Positions 10,126-19,086 of a stretch of DNA of 43,593 bases are shown piece after piece. Position numbers and translations under genes: made by a program. This DNA comes from Frankiales bacterium (GTDB lineage: Bacteria > Actinomycetota > Actinomycetes > Mycobacteriales > SCTD01). The stretch lies in the NCBI GenBank assembly GCA_025965475.1, contig JAOPWV010000033.1:1-43593 (forward strand), given 5' to 3'. Every line of letters starts with the position of its first letter. Position 1 is the stretch's first letter. The notes under the pieces were generated by a model. The model saw nothing but the letters and a program-made list of their open reading frames with translations, was not told the origin of the DNA and did not search any database.

Positions 10126-10132
10126 ATGTGCC

Positions 10133-10978
10133 ATGCCCTCCGCACCCCCCCGTCCGCTGCCCGGCTCGTGGCCGGTGCGGTTCGGCACCGCCGAGCTGCT
10201 CGCCGACGCGGACCGGCCCGGCGGCTGGCTGCTCGAGGTCGACGGGGTACCTCAGTCGTACGTCGACCTCGATGACCCGACCTACCTCGACTTCGAGTAC
10301 GTCCAGATCATCGCGGACCTGCTCGACCTGACCGGTACCCCCGGCGAGGCGCTGACCGTCCTGCACCTCGGTGGCGGCGGCTGCACGCTCCCGCGCTACG
10401 TCGCCGCCACCCGGCGGGGGTCGCGGCAGGTGGTGGTCGAGGCCGACGACCTGCTCGTCGAGATCGTCCGCCGCACGTTCGGGACCGACGGCTTCCGGCT
10501 GCGCGTCGGGGACGCGCGCGAGAGTCTCCCGGCGTTGCGCCAGGGCACCAGCGACATGGTCATCGCGGACGTGTTCGCCGGCGCTGCACTGCCCGTGAGC
10601 TGTACGACGGCCGAGTTCGTCGACCAGGTGCGCACCCTGCTGCGGCCGGGGGGAACGTACGTCGCCAATCTCGCCGACGGACCGCCGTTCGGGTTCGCGC
10701 GCGGGCAGGTGGCGACGCTGCGAGCGGCGTTCCCGCACGTGGTACTCCTCGGGGACCCGCAGGTGCTCCGGGGCCGGCGGTTCGGCAACCTCGTTCTCGC
10801 CGGGTCGGACGAACCCTTCGACGTCGGCGAGCTGGGACGCCGGGCGACGCGTGCGATCGGCCGGGCCCGGGTCGTGCACGGCGACCGGTTGCGGGACTTC
10901 ACCGGCGGCGCGCGGCCGGTTACCGACGCGACCGCCGCGGCTGCTCCGAGCCCGCCCCCCAGCGTGTTCCGGCCCTGA
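10133..10978 (+). CDS. Spermidine synthase-like SAM-dependent methyltransferase domain protein
   Basis: VLHLGGGGCTLPRYVAATRRGSRQVVVEADDLLVEIVRRTF; MVIADVFAGAALPV. Confidence 0.75.
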   Translation: MPSAPPRPLPGSWPVRFGTAELLADADRPGGWLLEVDGVPQSYVDLDDPTYLDFEYVQIIADLLDLTGTPGEALTVLHLGGGGCTLPRYVAATRRGSRQVVVEADDLLVEIVRRTFGTDGFRLRVGDARESLPALRQGTSDMVIADVFAGAALPVSCTTAEFVDQVRTLLRPGGTYVANLADGPPFGFARGQVATLRAAFPHVVLLGDPQVLRGRRFGNLVLAGSDEPFDVGELGRRATRAIGRARVVHGDRLRDFTGGARPVTDATAAAAPSPPPSVFRP

Positions 10979-11001
10979 GGCCACGTGTCAGGATCTGCGC
11001 C

Positions 11002-11205
11002 ATGACCGACACCACCCTCGACACCCGTCTCGCCACCGCCCGTGACCGTGAGGCCCGCGCCCACGAGGCGATCCGCGCCTACGAGGACGGCGCCCAGACC
11101 GTCGGCTCCCCCGCCGAGCGCGTGAAGCAGTACCAGCCCCTGCAGGACGAGCTCGACGCCGCGGAGGCCGAGGTCGCGAAGCTGGAAGGCGAACTGGCGG
11201 GATGA
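11002..11205 (+). CDS. Small charged, probably coiled-coil protein (67 aa)
   Basis: Short ORF with -10 CAGGAT 7 nt before ATG; ATGA overlap with the next gene. Confidence 0.6.
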   Translation: MTDTTLDTRLATARDREARAHEAIRAYEDGAQTVGSPAERVKQYQPLQDELDAAEAEVAKLEGELAG

Positions 11206-11483
11206 GCATCAAGGTGGCCCGCCAGCCCAAGACGGGTACGGCAAAGGTCACCTTCTCGCTCCCCTCCGACTTCCCCGCGGGTGCCGTATCGGTCGTCGGG
11301 ACGTTCAACGACTGGACGCCGGGCGTGCACCCACTGAAGAACCGGGCGGGCGGAGTGCGGACGACGAGCGTCACGGTGCCGGCGGGCACGACCCTCCGGT
11401 TCCGCTACCTGGGTGCCGGGGGCGCCTGGTTCGACGACGCCGACGCCACCCCCTCGGAGGACGGCGGCGTTCTCGAGGTCTGA
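11202..11483 (+). CDS. Stand-alone early-set / CBM48-like (isoamylase N-terminal/AMPK glycogen-binding type) domain protein
   Basis: AKVTFSLPSDFPAGAVSVVGTFNDWTPGVHPLKN...TLRFRYLGAGGAWFDDADA. Confidence 0.75.
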   Translation: MSIKVARQPKTGTAKVTFSLPSDFPAGAVSVVGTFNDWTPGVHPLKNRAGGVRTTSVTVPAGTTLRFRYLGAGGAWFDDADATPSEDGGVLEV

Positions 11484-11538
11484 GTCCTCGGACCGTGCCG
11501 GTGGCGACCCGCCGCCGGCGGCACGGAAAGCTGAAGCC

Positions 11539-12765
11539 ATGAGCAGTTCCACGTCCGCGACTCCGGTGACGACCGGCGCGCCGCGCGGCAGGCTTGCGCC
11601 GCCCTGGCTGCTCGTGGCCGCCGTCGTGCTCGCCGCGCTCAATCTGCGGACCGCGGTTACCAGCGTCGGCCCGCTGCTCGACGAGCTCCAGCGCGGCATC
11701 GGGCTGTCCAGCGAGGTCGCCGGTCTCCTGACCGCCCTGCCGCTCTTGTCGTTCGTGGTGTTCGGCTCGCTCACCCCCAGCCTCATGCGGCGTATGGGCG
11801 AGCAGACGACGATGCTCCTCGGGCTGGGCACGATGGCCGTCGGCCTGGTGTTGCGGGCTACCACCAACTCTGTGTGGCTGTTCCTGTTGTTCAGCGTGCT
11901 GGCCTTGGCCGGTGGCGCGATAGGCAACGTGCTGCTCCCCGCGCTGGTGAAGCGCCACTTCTCGGACCGGGTCGGCACGATGACGGCGACGTACACCACG
12001 GCCATGGCCGTGGGCACGGCCGTTCCGGCTGCGGTCGCGGTACCGCTGTCCAGCGTGTACGGCCCGGACAACTGGCGTCTGGGACTGGGCGCGTGGGCTG
12101 TTCCTGTGGCGGCCGCGATCGTCGTATGGCTCTGTCTGCCGCGGCGCAGCGGAGCGGCCAACGTCGTTACGGGCGGCGGGCGCCGCATGTTCCGCAGCCG
12201 GACGGCGTGGGCGTTGGCGACCATGTTCGGATCCCAGTCATTGCTCGCCTTCGTCGCGTTCGGCTGGTTCGCGCAGTTCTACCGGGAGCAGGCTGGCGCA
12301 TCGGCGACCGAGGCCGGGCTGCTGGTGGCCTTCCTCACTACGCTGTCCATCCCGGTCTCGATGCTGGTCCCTTGGCTCGCCGCCCGGATGTCGTCGCAAC
12401 GGCCGATGGTCGCCGCATTCGTCGCCTGCTACGTCGTCGCCTACACCGGGATGCTGATCGCGCCCAGGGCCGGTGTCTGGCTCTGGGCTTTCCTCGCGGG
12501 AGTCGGCGCGGGTGCGTTCCCCTTGGCCCTCACGATGATCGGCCTACGGTCCCGGACGGCGGATACGACGGCTGACCTGTCGGCGTTCACGCAGAGCGGT
12601 GGGTACTTGCTCGCCGGCGTCGGGCCGCTCCTGGTCGGTGTGCTGCACGGCATGACCGGCGGCTGGACCTGGCCGTTCGTGCTGCTGTTCGCCGACCTCA
12701 CGCTCCTCGCCGTCACTGGTTGGTACGCCGCGCAGCCGCGCTTCGTGGAGGACGACCTGGCCTGA
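11539..12765 (+). CDS. MFS transporter, CynX/NimT-like
   Basis: [39 protein letters not shown]; 12 TM helices. Confidence 0.85.
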   Translation: MSSSTSATPVTTGAPRGRLAPPWLLVAAVVLAALNLRTAVTSVGPLLDELQRGIGLSSEVAGLLTALPLLSFVVFGSLTPSLMRRMGEQTTMLLGLGTMAVGLVLRATTNSVWLFLLFSVLALAGGAIGNVLLPALVKRHFSDRVGTMTATYTTAMAVGTAVPAAVAVPLSSVYGPDNWRLGLGAWAVPVAAAIVVWLCLPRRSGAANVVTGGGRRMFRSRTAWALATMFGSQSLLAFVAFGWFAQFYREQAGASATEAGLLVAFLTTLSIPVSMLVPWLAARMSSQRPMVAAFVACYVVAYTGMLIAPRAGVWLWAFLAGVGAGAFPLALTMIGLRSRTADTTADLSAFTQSGGYLLAGVGPLLVGVLHGMTGGWTWPFVLLFADLTLLAVTGWYAAQPRFVEDDLA

Positions 12766-12827
12766 CGTGTGCCCGGGGGCGGATCGGGGAGGCTTGGTGG
12801 ACACCCACTGACCGGAAGGCCTTCTTC

Positions 12828-13805
12828 ATGCGCACACGCACGCTCGGCAAGGACCTGGTCGTCTCGGCCCAGGGGCTCGGCTGTATGGGGATGAGCGAGT
12901 TCTACGGGACCGCCGACGAGGCCGAGGCGGTCGCGACCATCCACCGCGCCGTCGACCTCGGCGTCACCCTGCTCGACACGGCCGACATGTACGGGCCGTT
13001 CACCAACGAGCAGCTCGTCGGCCGGGCCATCGCCGCGCGCCGGGACGAGGTGGTCCTGGCCACCAAGTTCGGCAACGAGCGCCACCCCGACGGCAGCCGT
13101 GGGGTCAACGGCCGGCCGGAGTACGTGCACAGCGCCGCCGACGCCTCACTCCAGCGCCTCGGGGTCGACGTGATCGACCTGTACTACCAGCACCGGGTGG
13201 ACACCACGGTCCCCGTCGAGGAGACCTGGGGGGCGATGAGCGAGCTGGTGCAGGCCGGAAAGGTGCGCCACCTGGGGATCAGCGAGGCCGCCCCGGACAC
13301 GATCCGCAGGGCGCACGCCACGCACCCGATCACCGCCGTGCAGACCGAGTGGTCGCTGTGGACCCGCGACCCCGAGGAGAACGGCGTCCTCGACACGGTG
13401 CGCGAGCTCGGCATCGGCTTCGTGCCCTACTCCCCGCTCGGCCGCGGGTTCCTGTCCGGCAGCATCACCTCGATCGACGACCTGGAGCCGGACGACTTCC
13501 GGCGGGCGAACCCGAGGTTCCAGGGCGAGAACTTCGCCAGGAACCTCGAGCTCGTCGACAAGGTGAAGGGGATCGCGACCGCCAAGGGAGTGACGCCGTC
13601 ACAGGTCGCCCTTGCCTGGCTGCTGTCGAAGGGTGAGGACGTCGTGCCGATCCCCGGGACCAAGCGGGTCAGCTACCTCGAGGAGAACGTCGGCGCCGAC
13701 CAGGTCCGCCTCACCGACGACGAACTGCGGCAGATCGAAGAGGCGTTCCCGGTCGGCGTCACCGCTGGTGCGCGCTACCCGGACATGAGCAGCGTGCACC
13801 GGTAG
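12828..13805 (+). CDS. Aldo/keto reductase
   Basis: [61 protein letters not shown]. Confidence 0.93.
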   Translation: MRTRTLGKDLVVSAQGLGCMGMSEFYGTADEAEAVATIHRAVDLGVTLLDTADMYGPFTNEQLVGRAIAARRDEVVLATKFGNERHPDGSRGVNGRPEYVHSAADASLQRLGVDVIDLYYQHRVDTTVPVEETWGAMSELVQAGKVRHLGISEAAPDTIRRAHATHPITAVQTEWSLWTRDPEENGVLDTVRELGIGFVPYSPLGRGFLSGSITSIDDLEPDDFRRANPRFQGENFARNLELVDKVKGIATAKGVTPSQVALAWLLSKGEDVVPIPGTKRVSYLEENVGADQVRLTDDELRQIEEAFPVGVTAGARYPDMSSVHR

Positions 13806-13812
13806 AGATCGA

Positions 13813-14595
13813 CTAGGCCACCCGGCCGACGGAGTAGTCGGGGCTGTACAGCGCCTGCAGCCGGACGTGGTCGCCGGCCTTCGGGGCCGCCCACATGGCG
13901 TTGTTGCCGGCGTAGATGCCGACGTGGCTGATGCCACCGCCGCTGTACATGAAGATCAGGTCGCCCGGCTTCTTGGCGGCGTCCGCCACCGGTTGGGCGG
14001 CGGAGGCCTGGCCGGCCGCGGTACGCGGCAGCTGACGGCCGAAGCGGGAGAACACGTACCGGGTGAACCCTGAGCAGTCAAAGGCGCTGGGCCCGTTGGC
14101 GCCCCACTGGTACGGCGCGCCCTGGTGCCGCTGCGCCTCGGTGAGCACCTTCTGTGCGAGCGGGGCCGTCGCGGTGACGACCCGCTGCGGGCTGAGGGAG
14201 GCCTTGTTGTGCGCGTCGCCGCGGAAGTAGGCCCGGTAGCGGTACGTCTTGCCGATCTTGATCCGGGCCTTGCCGAGGCCGGCCTCGCGGGTGGTCATCG
14301 TGGTGATCGGGGCCCAGCCGGTCGGGTCCTGGCGCTGCAGCACGACACTGGCGCCTTCGACGAGGGCGTCGCCCTGAAGGAGGCGGACCGAGACGTCCGC
14401 GGTCGCGCCGGGGCTGACCGAGGCCGGGACCGTCAGCCGCAGGGTGGTGGCGGCCGGAGTGCCGGCCTCGGAGGAGCCGTTCGCCGGCGCCGCGTCGGCG
14501 AAGGCCGGCGACGCGAGCGCGATCGGCAGGAGGGCGGCGGACAGGGCGGCTGCCGTGATGCGGGCAGGCCGGGACAGGGACGTGCAGGAACGCAT
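13813..14595 (-). CDS. Secreted NlpC/P60 (C40) peptidoglycan hydrolase
   Basis: Signal peptide; GAPYQWGANGPSAFDCSGFTRYVF, GDLIFM...ISHVGIYAGNNAMWAAPKAGDHVRL (Cys/His active-site motifs). Confidence 0.93.
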   Translation of the reverse strand: MRSCTSLSRPARITAAALSAALLPIALASPAFADAAPANGSSEAGTPAATTLRLTVPASVSPGATADVSVRLLQGDALVEGASVVLQRQDPTGWAPITTMTTREAGLGKARIKIGKTYRYRAYFRGDAHNKASLSPQRVVTATAPLAQKVLTEAQRHQGAPYQWGANGPSAFDCSGFTRYVFSRFGRQLPRTAAGQASAAQPVADAAKKPGDLIFMYSGGGISHVGIYAGNNAMWAAPKAGDHVRLQALYSPDYSVGRVA

Positions 14596-14597
14596 GG

Positions 14598-14795
14598 AAG
14601 CTGACCTCTCGGACGCCTACGAGGTCAGCTGTCGGGTTCGGGCGCGAAGGTCGCCCGGCGCCGCCCATCGCTGGGCCAGCGCTTCACCCCTAGGACATCG
14701 CATGCACGGGGCATGCATCCGTCCGAGGAACCATGGGTTCCCCGCTCCCGCCCGGGTATGGGTGGCGCGCCTGGCAGCCGGGGGCGGGACTCGGC
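14598..14795 (-). ncRNA. Cyclic di-AMP riboswitch (ydaO/yuaA class), approximate limits
   Basis: Minus-strand sequence GGGCGGGAGCGGGGAACCCATGGTTCC...GGGGTGAAGCG...CGCCCGAACCCGACAGCTGACCTCGTAGGCGTCCGAGAGGTCAGC resembles the ydaO consensus (GGGGAACC, GGGGUGAA, CCCGAACCCGUCAGCUAACCUCGUAGGCG), directly upstream of an NlpC/P60 hydrolase, its classical actinobacterial target. Confidence 0.87.
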
Positions 14796-14950
14796 GTTCC
14801 GGCTGGCGCGGTGTGTGTAGAGGAACCACCTTGCGTCACCGGTGCCCGTTGTGCCTGCATTTCGGGCGAACTGTGGGAAAGACCACGTTTCGCCGCCCCA
14901 GCGGGTTATTCGGTGGCCAGGGAATGGTGTAGCGGCGTACGGTCTTGTGC

Positions 14951-14959
14951 TTGTAACAA
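14951..14959. promoter_or_regulatory. Possible MarR operator dyad TTGT-A-ACAA
   Basis: cttgtgcttgtaacaacc shortly upstream of the MarR start; short dyad only. Confidence 0.25.
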
Positions 14960-14977
14960 CCAACTGAGGAGGCCTGC

Positions 14978-15466
14978 GTGACAGCGACCGAGACGCTGGC
15001 CACCGAGCTGGTGTCGCTCATGCGCGGCCTGCGCGACCTGCACGGCGCCGTGACCGCGGCATCGGAGCACCCGATCGACCCGTCGGCCGCCGCCGTCATG
15101 GCCCGACTCGACGAGCTGGGCCCGTCCCGGCTCTCGACCCTGGCCGGGGCGCTCTGCCTGGACATCTCCACCGTCAGCCGGCAGGTCCCCGCACTCGAAC
15201 GGCACGGCTGGGTGGCCCGCGAGCGCGATCCGGAGGACCACCGGGCCCAGCTGCTCGACCTGACCGACGCGGGCCGCGCGGTCCTCGCCGGCGTACGCCA
15301 CGCCCGGTCCGAAGTCCTCCGCCGCCTCCTCCCCGACTGGACCGAGAGCGAACTCACCGCATTCGCCGGCCAGCTCTCCCGCTTCAACGCCGACATCACC
15401 ACCCACCGCAATGCAGCAACGCTCGCCCCCGCGGGTGCCGCTGCCGGACAGGAGAACAACGCATGA
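14978..15466 (+). CDS. MarR family transcriptional regulator
   Basis: wHTH with GPSRLSTLAGALCLDISTVSRQVPALERHGWVARERDPEDHRAQLLDLTDAGRAVL; GTG start with SD gaggagg. Confidence 0.92.
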   Translation: MTATETLATELVSLMRGLRDLHGAVTAASEHPIDPSAAAVMARLDELGPSRLSTLAGALCLDISTVSRQVPALERHGWVARERDPEDHRAQLLDLTDAGRAVLAGVRHARSEVLRRLLPDWTESELTAFAGQLSRFNADITTHRNAATLAPAGAAAGQENNA

Positions 15467-17109
15467 CGGCCTCCACCACGTCGCCTGGACAACCCGAGGC
15501 GGCAGGCCCAGGCTCGCTGACCCACCGCCAGGTGCTGGTCGTGCTCTCGGGCCTGCTGCTCGGGATGTTCCTGGCTTCGCTCGACCAGACCATCGTCTCG
15601 ACCGCGATGAAGACCATCGGCGACCGGCTCAACGGCCAGACCGCGCAGGCGTGGGTCACCACGGCGTACCTCGTGACCTCGACGGTCAGCACGCCGCTCT
15701 ACGGCAAGCTGTCCGACCAGTACGGGCGCAAGCCGTTCTTCCTGTTCGCGATCGCCATCTTCGTCGTCGGCTCCATGCTGTGTGGCACCGCCAACTCGAT
15801 GTACACGCTCGCCGGGTACCGCGCCATCCAGGGCATCGGCGCCGGTGGCCTGATGTCGCTGGCGTTCGCCATCGTCGGCGACCTCGTGCCGCCCCGCGAG
15901 CGCGGCAGGTACCAGGCGTACTTCATGTCCGTGTTCGCGGTGTCCAGCGTCGCGGGTCCGGTCCTCGGCGGTTTCTTCGCCGGGCAGCAGTCGATCCTCG
16001 GGATCGACGGCTGGCGCTGGATCTTCTACATCAACGTGCCCATCGGGGTGCTCGCGCTCTTCGTCGTGCTGCGCAACCTGAACCTGCCGCAGCGCCGCTC
16101 GGCGCACCGCATCGACTTCCTCGGCGCCGGGTTGCTCACCGCCGGCGTCGTCCCGCTGCTGCTCGTCGCCGAGAAGGGCCGCGAGTGGGGCTGGGGCTCC
16201 GGGCTCAGCCTGGGCCTCATCGCCGTCGGCGTCGTCGCGCTGGTGCTGTTCGTCCCGCGGCAGGCCCAGATGGGTGAGGAGGCGATCCTCCCGCTGCGGG
16301 TGTTCCGCAACCGGGTCTTCACCGTATCCAGTGCCGTCAGCTTCCTCGTCGGTGCGGCGATGTTCGGCGGGCTGACGTCGCTGCCGCTCTACCTCCAGAT
16401 CGTGCGCGGCGAGTCGCCGACCCGCGCCGGCCTGCAGCTGATCCCGCTGATGGTGGGCATCATCGTGACCTCCGCCGTCTCCGGCCGGATCATGATGAAG
16501 ACCGGGCGCTACAAGATCTTCCCGATCCTCGGCACGGCGGTCATGTTCGCGTCGATGCTGATGTTCTCGACGCTGTCGGTCGACACGCCGCTGTGGCAGA
16601 CGATGACCTTCATGGCGGTCATGGGCGGCGGGCTGGGCCTGTCCATGCAGACCCTCGTCATCTCCGTGCAGAACGCACTCCCTCCCCGGGACATGGGCGT
16701 CGCCACCAGCTCGGTGACGTTCTTCCGTTCGATGGGTGGCACGTTCGGCGTCGCCATCGCCCTGGCCATCCTGTTCGGCTCGCTGATCGGCAACATCCGG
16801 GACCGGGCCGTTCAGGCGAACCTGCCGGCCGCTGTGCTCGCCAAGTTCCAGAACGCGACCGCGCTCAACGACACGTCGGTCATCGGGACCCTGCCGCCGG
16901 CCGTCCGCCGGGTCGTGCTCGAGGGCTTCGCGGACTCGATGGACACGGTCTTCCTGACCGTCGCCGTGCTGCTCATCCCCGCCTTCGTGCTCACCTTCTT
17001 CATCAAGGAGGTGCCTCTGCGCGCCCAGAGCGGCATCGCGGCCGCGCACGAGGACGCCACCAGCGAGGCCAAGCTCGACACGGTCAAGACCGAAACAGCC
17101 GTCCTCTAG
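15463..17109 (+). CDS. MFS transporter, DHA2 (EmrB/QacA-like drug exporter)
   Basis: LASLDQTIVSTAMKTIGDRLNGQTAQAWVTTAYLVTSTVSTPLYGKLSDQYGRKPFF; overlaps MarR gene (ATGA). Confidence 0.92.
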   Translation: MTASTTSPGQPEAAGPGSLTHRQVLVVLSGLLLGMFLASLDQTIVSTAMKTIGDRLNGQTAQAWVTTAYLVTSTVSTPLYGKLSDQYGRKPFFLFAIAIFVVGSMLCGTANSMYTLAGYRAIQGIGAGGLMSLAFAIVGDLVPPRERGRYQAYFMSVFAVSSVAGPVLGGFFAGQQSILGIDGWRWIFYINVPIGVLALFVVLRNLNLPQRRSAHRIDFLGAGLLTAGVVPLLLVAEKGREWGWGSGLSLGLIAVGVVALVLFVPRQAQMGEEAILPLRVFRNRVFTVSSAVSFLVGAAMFGGLTSLPLYLQIVRGESPTRAGLQLIPLMVGIIVTSAVSGRIMMKTGRYKIFPILGTAVMFASMLMFSTLSVDTPLWQTMTFMAVMGGGLGLSMQTLVISVQNALPPRDMGVATSSVTFFRSMGGTFGVAIALAILFGSLIGNIRDRAVQANLPAAVLAKFQNATALNDTSVIGTLPPAVRRVVLEGFADSMDTVFLTVAVLLIPAFVLTFFIKEVPLRAQSGIAAAHEDATSEAKLDTVKTETAVL

Positions 17110-17129
17110 GACGCCCACCTGCAGGACCG

Positions 17130-17174
17130 ACGTCCGGTGCGGCCGCATGGAACACCATGCGCCGCGCCGGACGT
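17130..17174 (+). terminator. Long stem-loop, candidate terminator/attenuator after the MFS gene
   Basis: acgtccggtgcggccgcatgg-aaca-ccatgcgccgcgccggacgt: about 20 bp stem with one bulged C and one G-U; weak T run. Confidence 0.6.
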
Positions 17175-17177
17175 TGA

Positions 17178-17202
17178 CTCCTCTGACAGACCGTCAGAGG
17201 AG
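17178..17202 (+). promoter_or_regulatory. SD-sequestering hairpin in PAC2 leader
   Basis: ctcctctgac-agacc-gtcagaggag perfect 10-bp stem; its 3' arm overlaps the SD (ggagg 17199-17203) of ATG 17209. Confidence 0.55.
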
Positions 17203-17208
17203 GAACAC

Positions 17209-18123
17209 ATGCGCAGGCTCGACCCGAGCGAGCTGTTCGAGCTCGTGGCCGACCGGCCCGAGCTCGGGCAGCCGGTGCTCATCCAGGCGCTCGACGGGTT
17301 CGTCGACGCCGGCGGCGCCAAGCGGCTCGCCCGCGAGCACCTGCTCGCCACCCACGAGTCGACCGTCCTCGCGACCTTCGACGTCGACCAGCTGCTGGAC
17401 TACCGCGCCCGGCGGCCGGCGATGCTCTTCGTCGAGGACCACTGGGAGTCGTACGACGACCCGCAGCTGGCCATCCACCTGCTGCACGACGCCGCCGGTA
17501 CGCCGTTCCTCGTGCTCGCCGGTCCGGAGCCCGACGTGCAGTGGGAGCGCTTCACCGAGGCGGTGAGGATGCTCATCGACGAGCTCGGTGTACGGCTCAC
17601 CGTCGGCCTCAACGCCATCCCCATGGGCGTGCCGCACACCCGGCCGACCGGCGTGATCGCGCACGGCAGCCGCAAGGAGCTCACCGCGGCGTACGAGCCA
17701 TGGGTCAGCGCCGTCCAGGTCCCGGGCACGGCCGGCCACCTGCTCGAGTTCCGGCTCGGCCAGGCCGGCAACGACGCCATCGGCTTCGCCGTGCACGTGC
17801 CGCACTACGTGGCCCAGAGCGAGTACCCGGCAGCGTCCGCGGCCCTTCTCACCGAGGTCGCCAGCGCAACGGGCCTCGCGCTCCCCCTCGACGCGCTCGA
17901 GGAGGCGGCGGCGAGGACCCGGCTGGCCATCGACGAGCAGGTCGCCGGCTCTCCGGAGGTCGCCCAGGTGGTGCACGCGCTGGAGAACCAGTACGACGCC
18001 TTCCTCAGCGGGATGGCCTCGTCACTGCTCGTGGACGAGAGCGCGATGCCGTCCGCCGACGAACTCGGCGCCGAGCTGGAACGGTTCCTCGCGGAGCAGG
18101 CCAAGGAGCCTCCGCAGGGATAA
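17209..18123 (+). CDS. PAC2 (proteasome assembly chaperone) family protein
   Basis: PVLIQALDGFVDAGGAKRLAREHLL...YRARRPAMLFVEDHWESYDDPQLAIHLLHDAAGTPFLVLAGPEPDVQWERF. Confidence 0.88.
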   Translation: MRRLDPSELFELVADRPELGQPVLIQALDGFVDAGGAKRLAREHLLATHESTVLATFDVDQLLDYRARRPAMLFVEDHWESYDDPQLAIHLLHDAAGTPFLVLAGPEPDVQWERFTEAVRMLIDELGVRLTVGLNAIPMGVPHTRPTGVIAHGSRKELTAAYEPWVSAVQVPGTAGHLLEFRLGQAGNDAIGFAVHVPHYVAQSEYPAASAALLTEVASATGLALPLDALEEAAARTRLAIDEQVAGSPEVAQVVHALENQYDAFLSGMASSLLVDESAMPSADELGAELERFLAEQAKEPPQG

Positions 18124-18171
18124 CCTCCCGCGGGTGATCACGAAGCCCTTCAACGCCACGACGGCCGCCGC

Positions 18172-18774
18172 ATGACGACGGCCGTCGTGACGTTTCTGCT
18201 CGCCGGCGGGGTCCTCGTGATCCTGCCGGGCCCGGACTCCATGCTCATGCTGCGCGCGATCACCGTGCACGGCCGCGCCACTGCGCTCCGTACGGCGGCC
18301 GGGAGCCTCACCGGCCTGGTCGTCTGGGCCGTCAGCGCGTCGATCGGCCTGGCCGCGCTGCTCAAGGCCAGCGACGTCGGCTACACCGTCCTGCGCCTCG
18401 TCGGCGCGGCGTACCTGCTCACACTCGGGGTGCAGGCCCTGCGCCGCCGGTCCGCGGCGCCGCCCAAGGTCGGCGGCTTCCTGGGCGCGGGGTACCTCGC
18501 GGGCCTGGCCACCAACCTGTTCAACCCGAAGGTCGGGGTCTTCTTCGTGACGTTCCTGCCCGGCTTCGTCCCCGGGGGCGCGCCGGTCGGCCCGACCTCG
18601 CTGCTGTTCGGAGGGCTGTACGTGGTGGAGACCGCGCTGTACTTCGCGGTGATGCTGCTGCTCGTGGACCGGCTGGCCAGGGCCCTGCGCGACGACGTCG
18701 TCCGCCGGCGCATCGAGCGGCTCAGTGGCTGCGTGCTGATCGTGTTCGGGCTCCGACTCGCGACCGAGAGCTAG
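18172..18774 (+). CDS. LysE family translocator
   Basis: LPGPDSMLMLRAITVHGRATALRTAAGSLTGLVVW...YLAGLATNLFNPKVGVFFVTFLPGFV. Confidence 0.9.
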   Translation: MTTAVVTFLLAGGVLVILPGPDSMLMLRAITVHGRATALRTAAGSLTGLVVWAVSASIGLAALLKASDVGYTVLRLVGAAYLLTLGVQALRRRSAAPPKVGGFLGAGYLAGLATNLFNPKVGVFFVTFLPGFVPGGAPVGPTSLLFGGLYVVETALYFAVMLLLVDRLARALRDDVVRRRIERLSGCVLIVFGLRLATES

Positions 18775-18843
18775 CCGCAGCAGCTGAACGCCACTGCTCC
18801 CGCGTACGCCCGAGGGCAGATGTGTCGGGACCGGGTGTGGGAC

Positions 18844-19044
18844 TCAGCCGCAGCAGCCGCCGCCGCAGCACCCGCCACCGGCGGCAGCCGGCGCGGAAGC
18901 CCCGCCCACCGCGACCGGGGTGAAGACACGGCTGGTCTCGGGGTGCCCGGCCGGGCACAGCTCGGCGACCACCGGGTCGGCGATGCTCCGCCGGACCTCG
19001 AACTGCGCGTCGCACTCACGGCACCGGTAGTCGTAGGTAGGCAT
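18844..19044 (-). CDS. FmdB family zinc-ribbon protein
   Basis: MPTYDYRCRECDAQFEVRRSI...ELCPAGH; C-terminal GGGCCGGGCCG; -10 TACCCT 6 nt before ATG. Confidence 0.88.
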   Translation of the reverse strand: MPTYDYRCRECDAQFEVRRSIADPVVAELCPAGHPETSRVFTPVAVGGASAPAAAGGGCCGGGCCG

Positions 19045-19086
19045 GCCTGCAGGGTAGAGGCGGGTCATCGGGGCACAGTGGTGCAC

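Noticed and set aside
11485-11538. Possible hairpin GTGCCGGTGGCG...CGCCGGCGGCAC between the E-set gene and the MFS gene
   Set aside because: Low-complexity GC pairing with mismatches and no T tract; not distinguishable from background.
14836-17148. 770-aa minus-strand ORF
   Set aside because: Antisense to the MarR and MFS genes, which carry unambiguous family motifs; the His/Asp/Arg-rich product is an artefact of codon bias.
18844-18880. CAGCCG-rich stretch as a microsatellite
   Set aside because: It encodes the Gly/Cys-rich C-terminus of the FmdB protein in frame; normal for this family.
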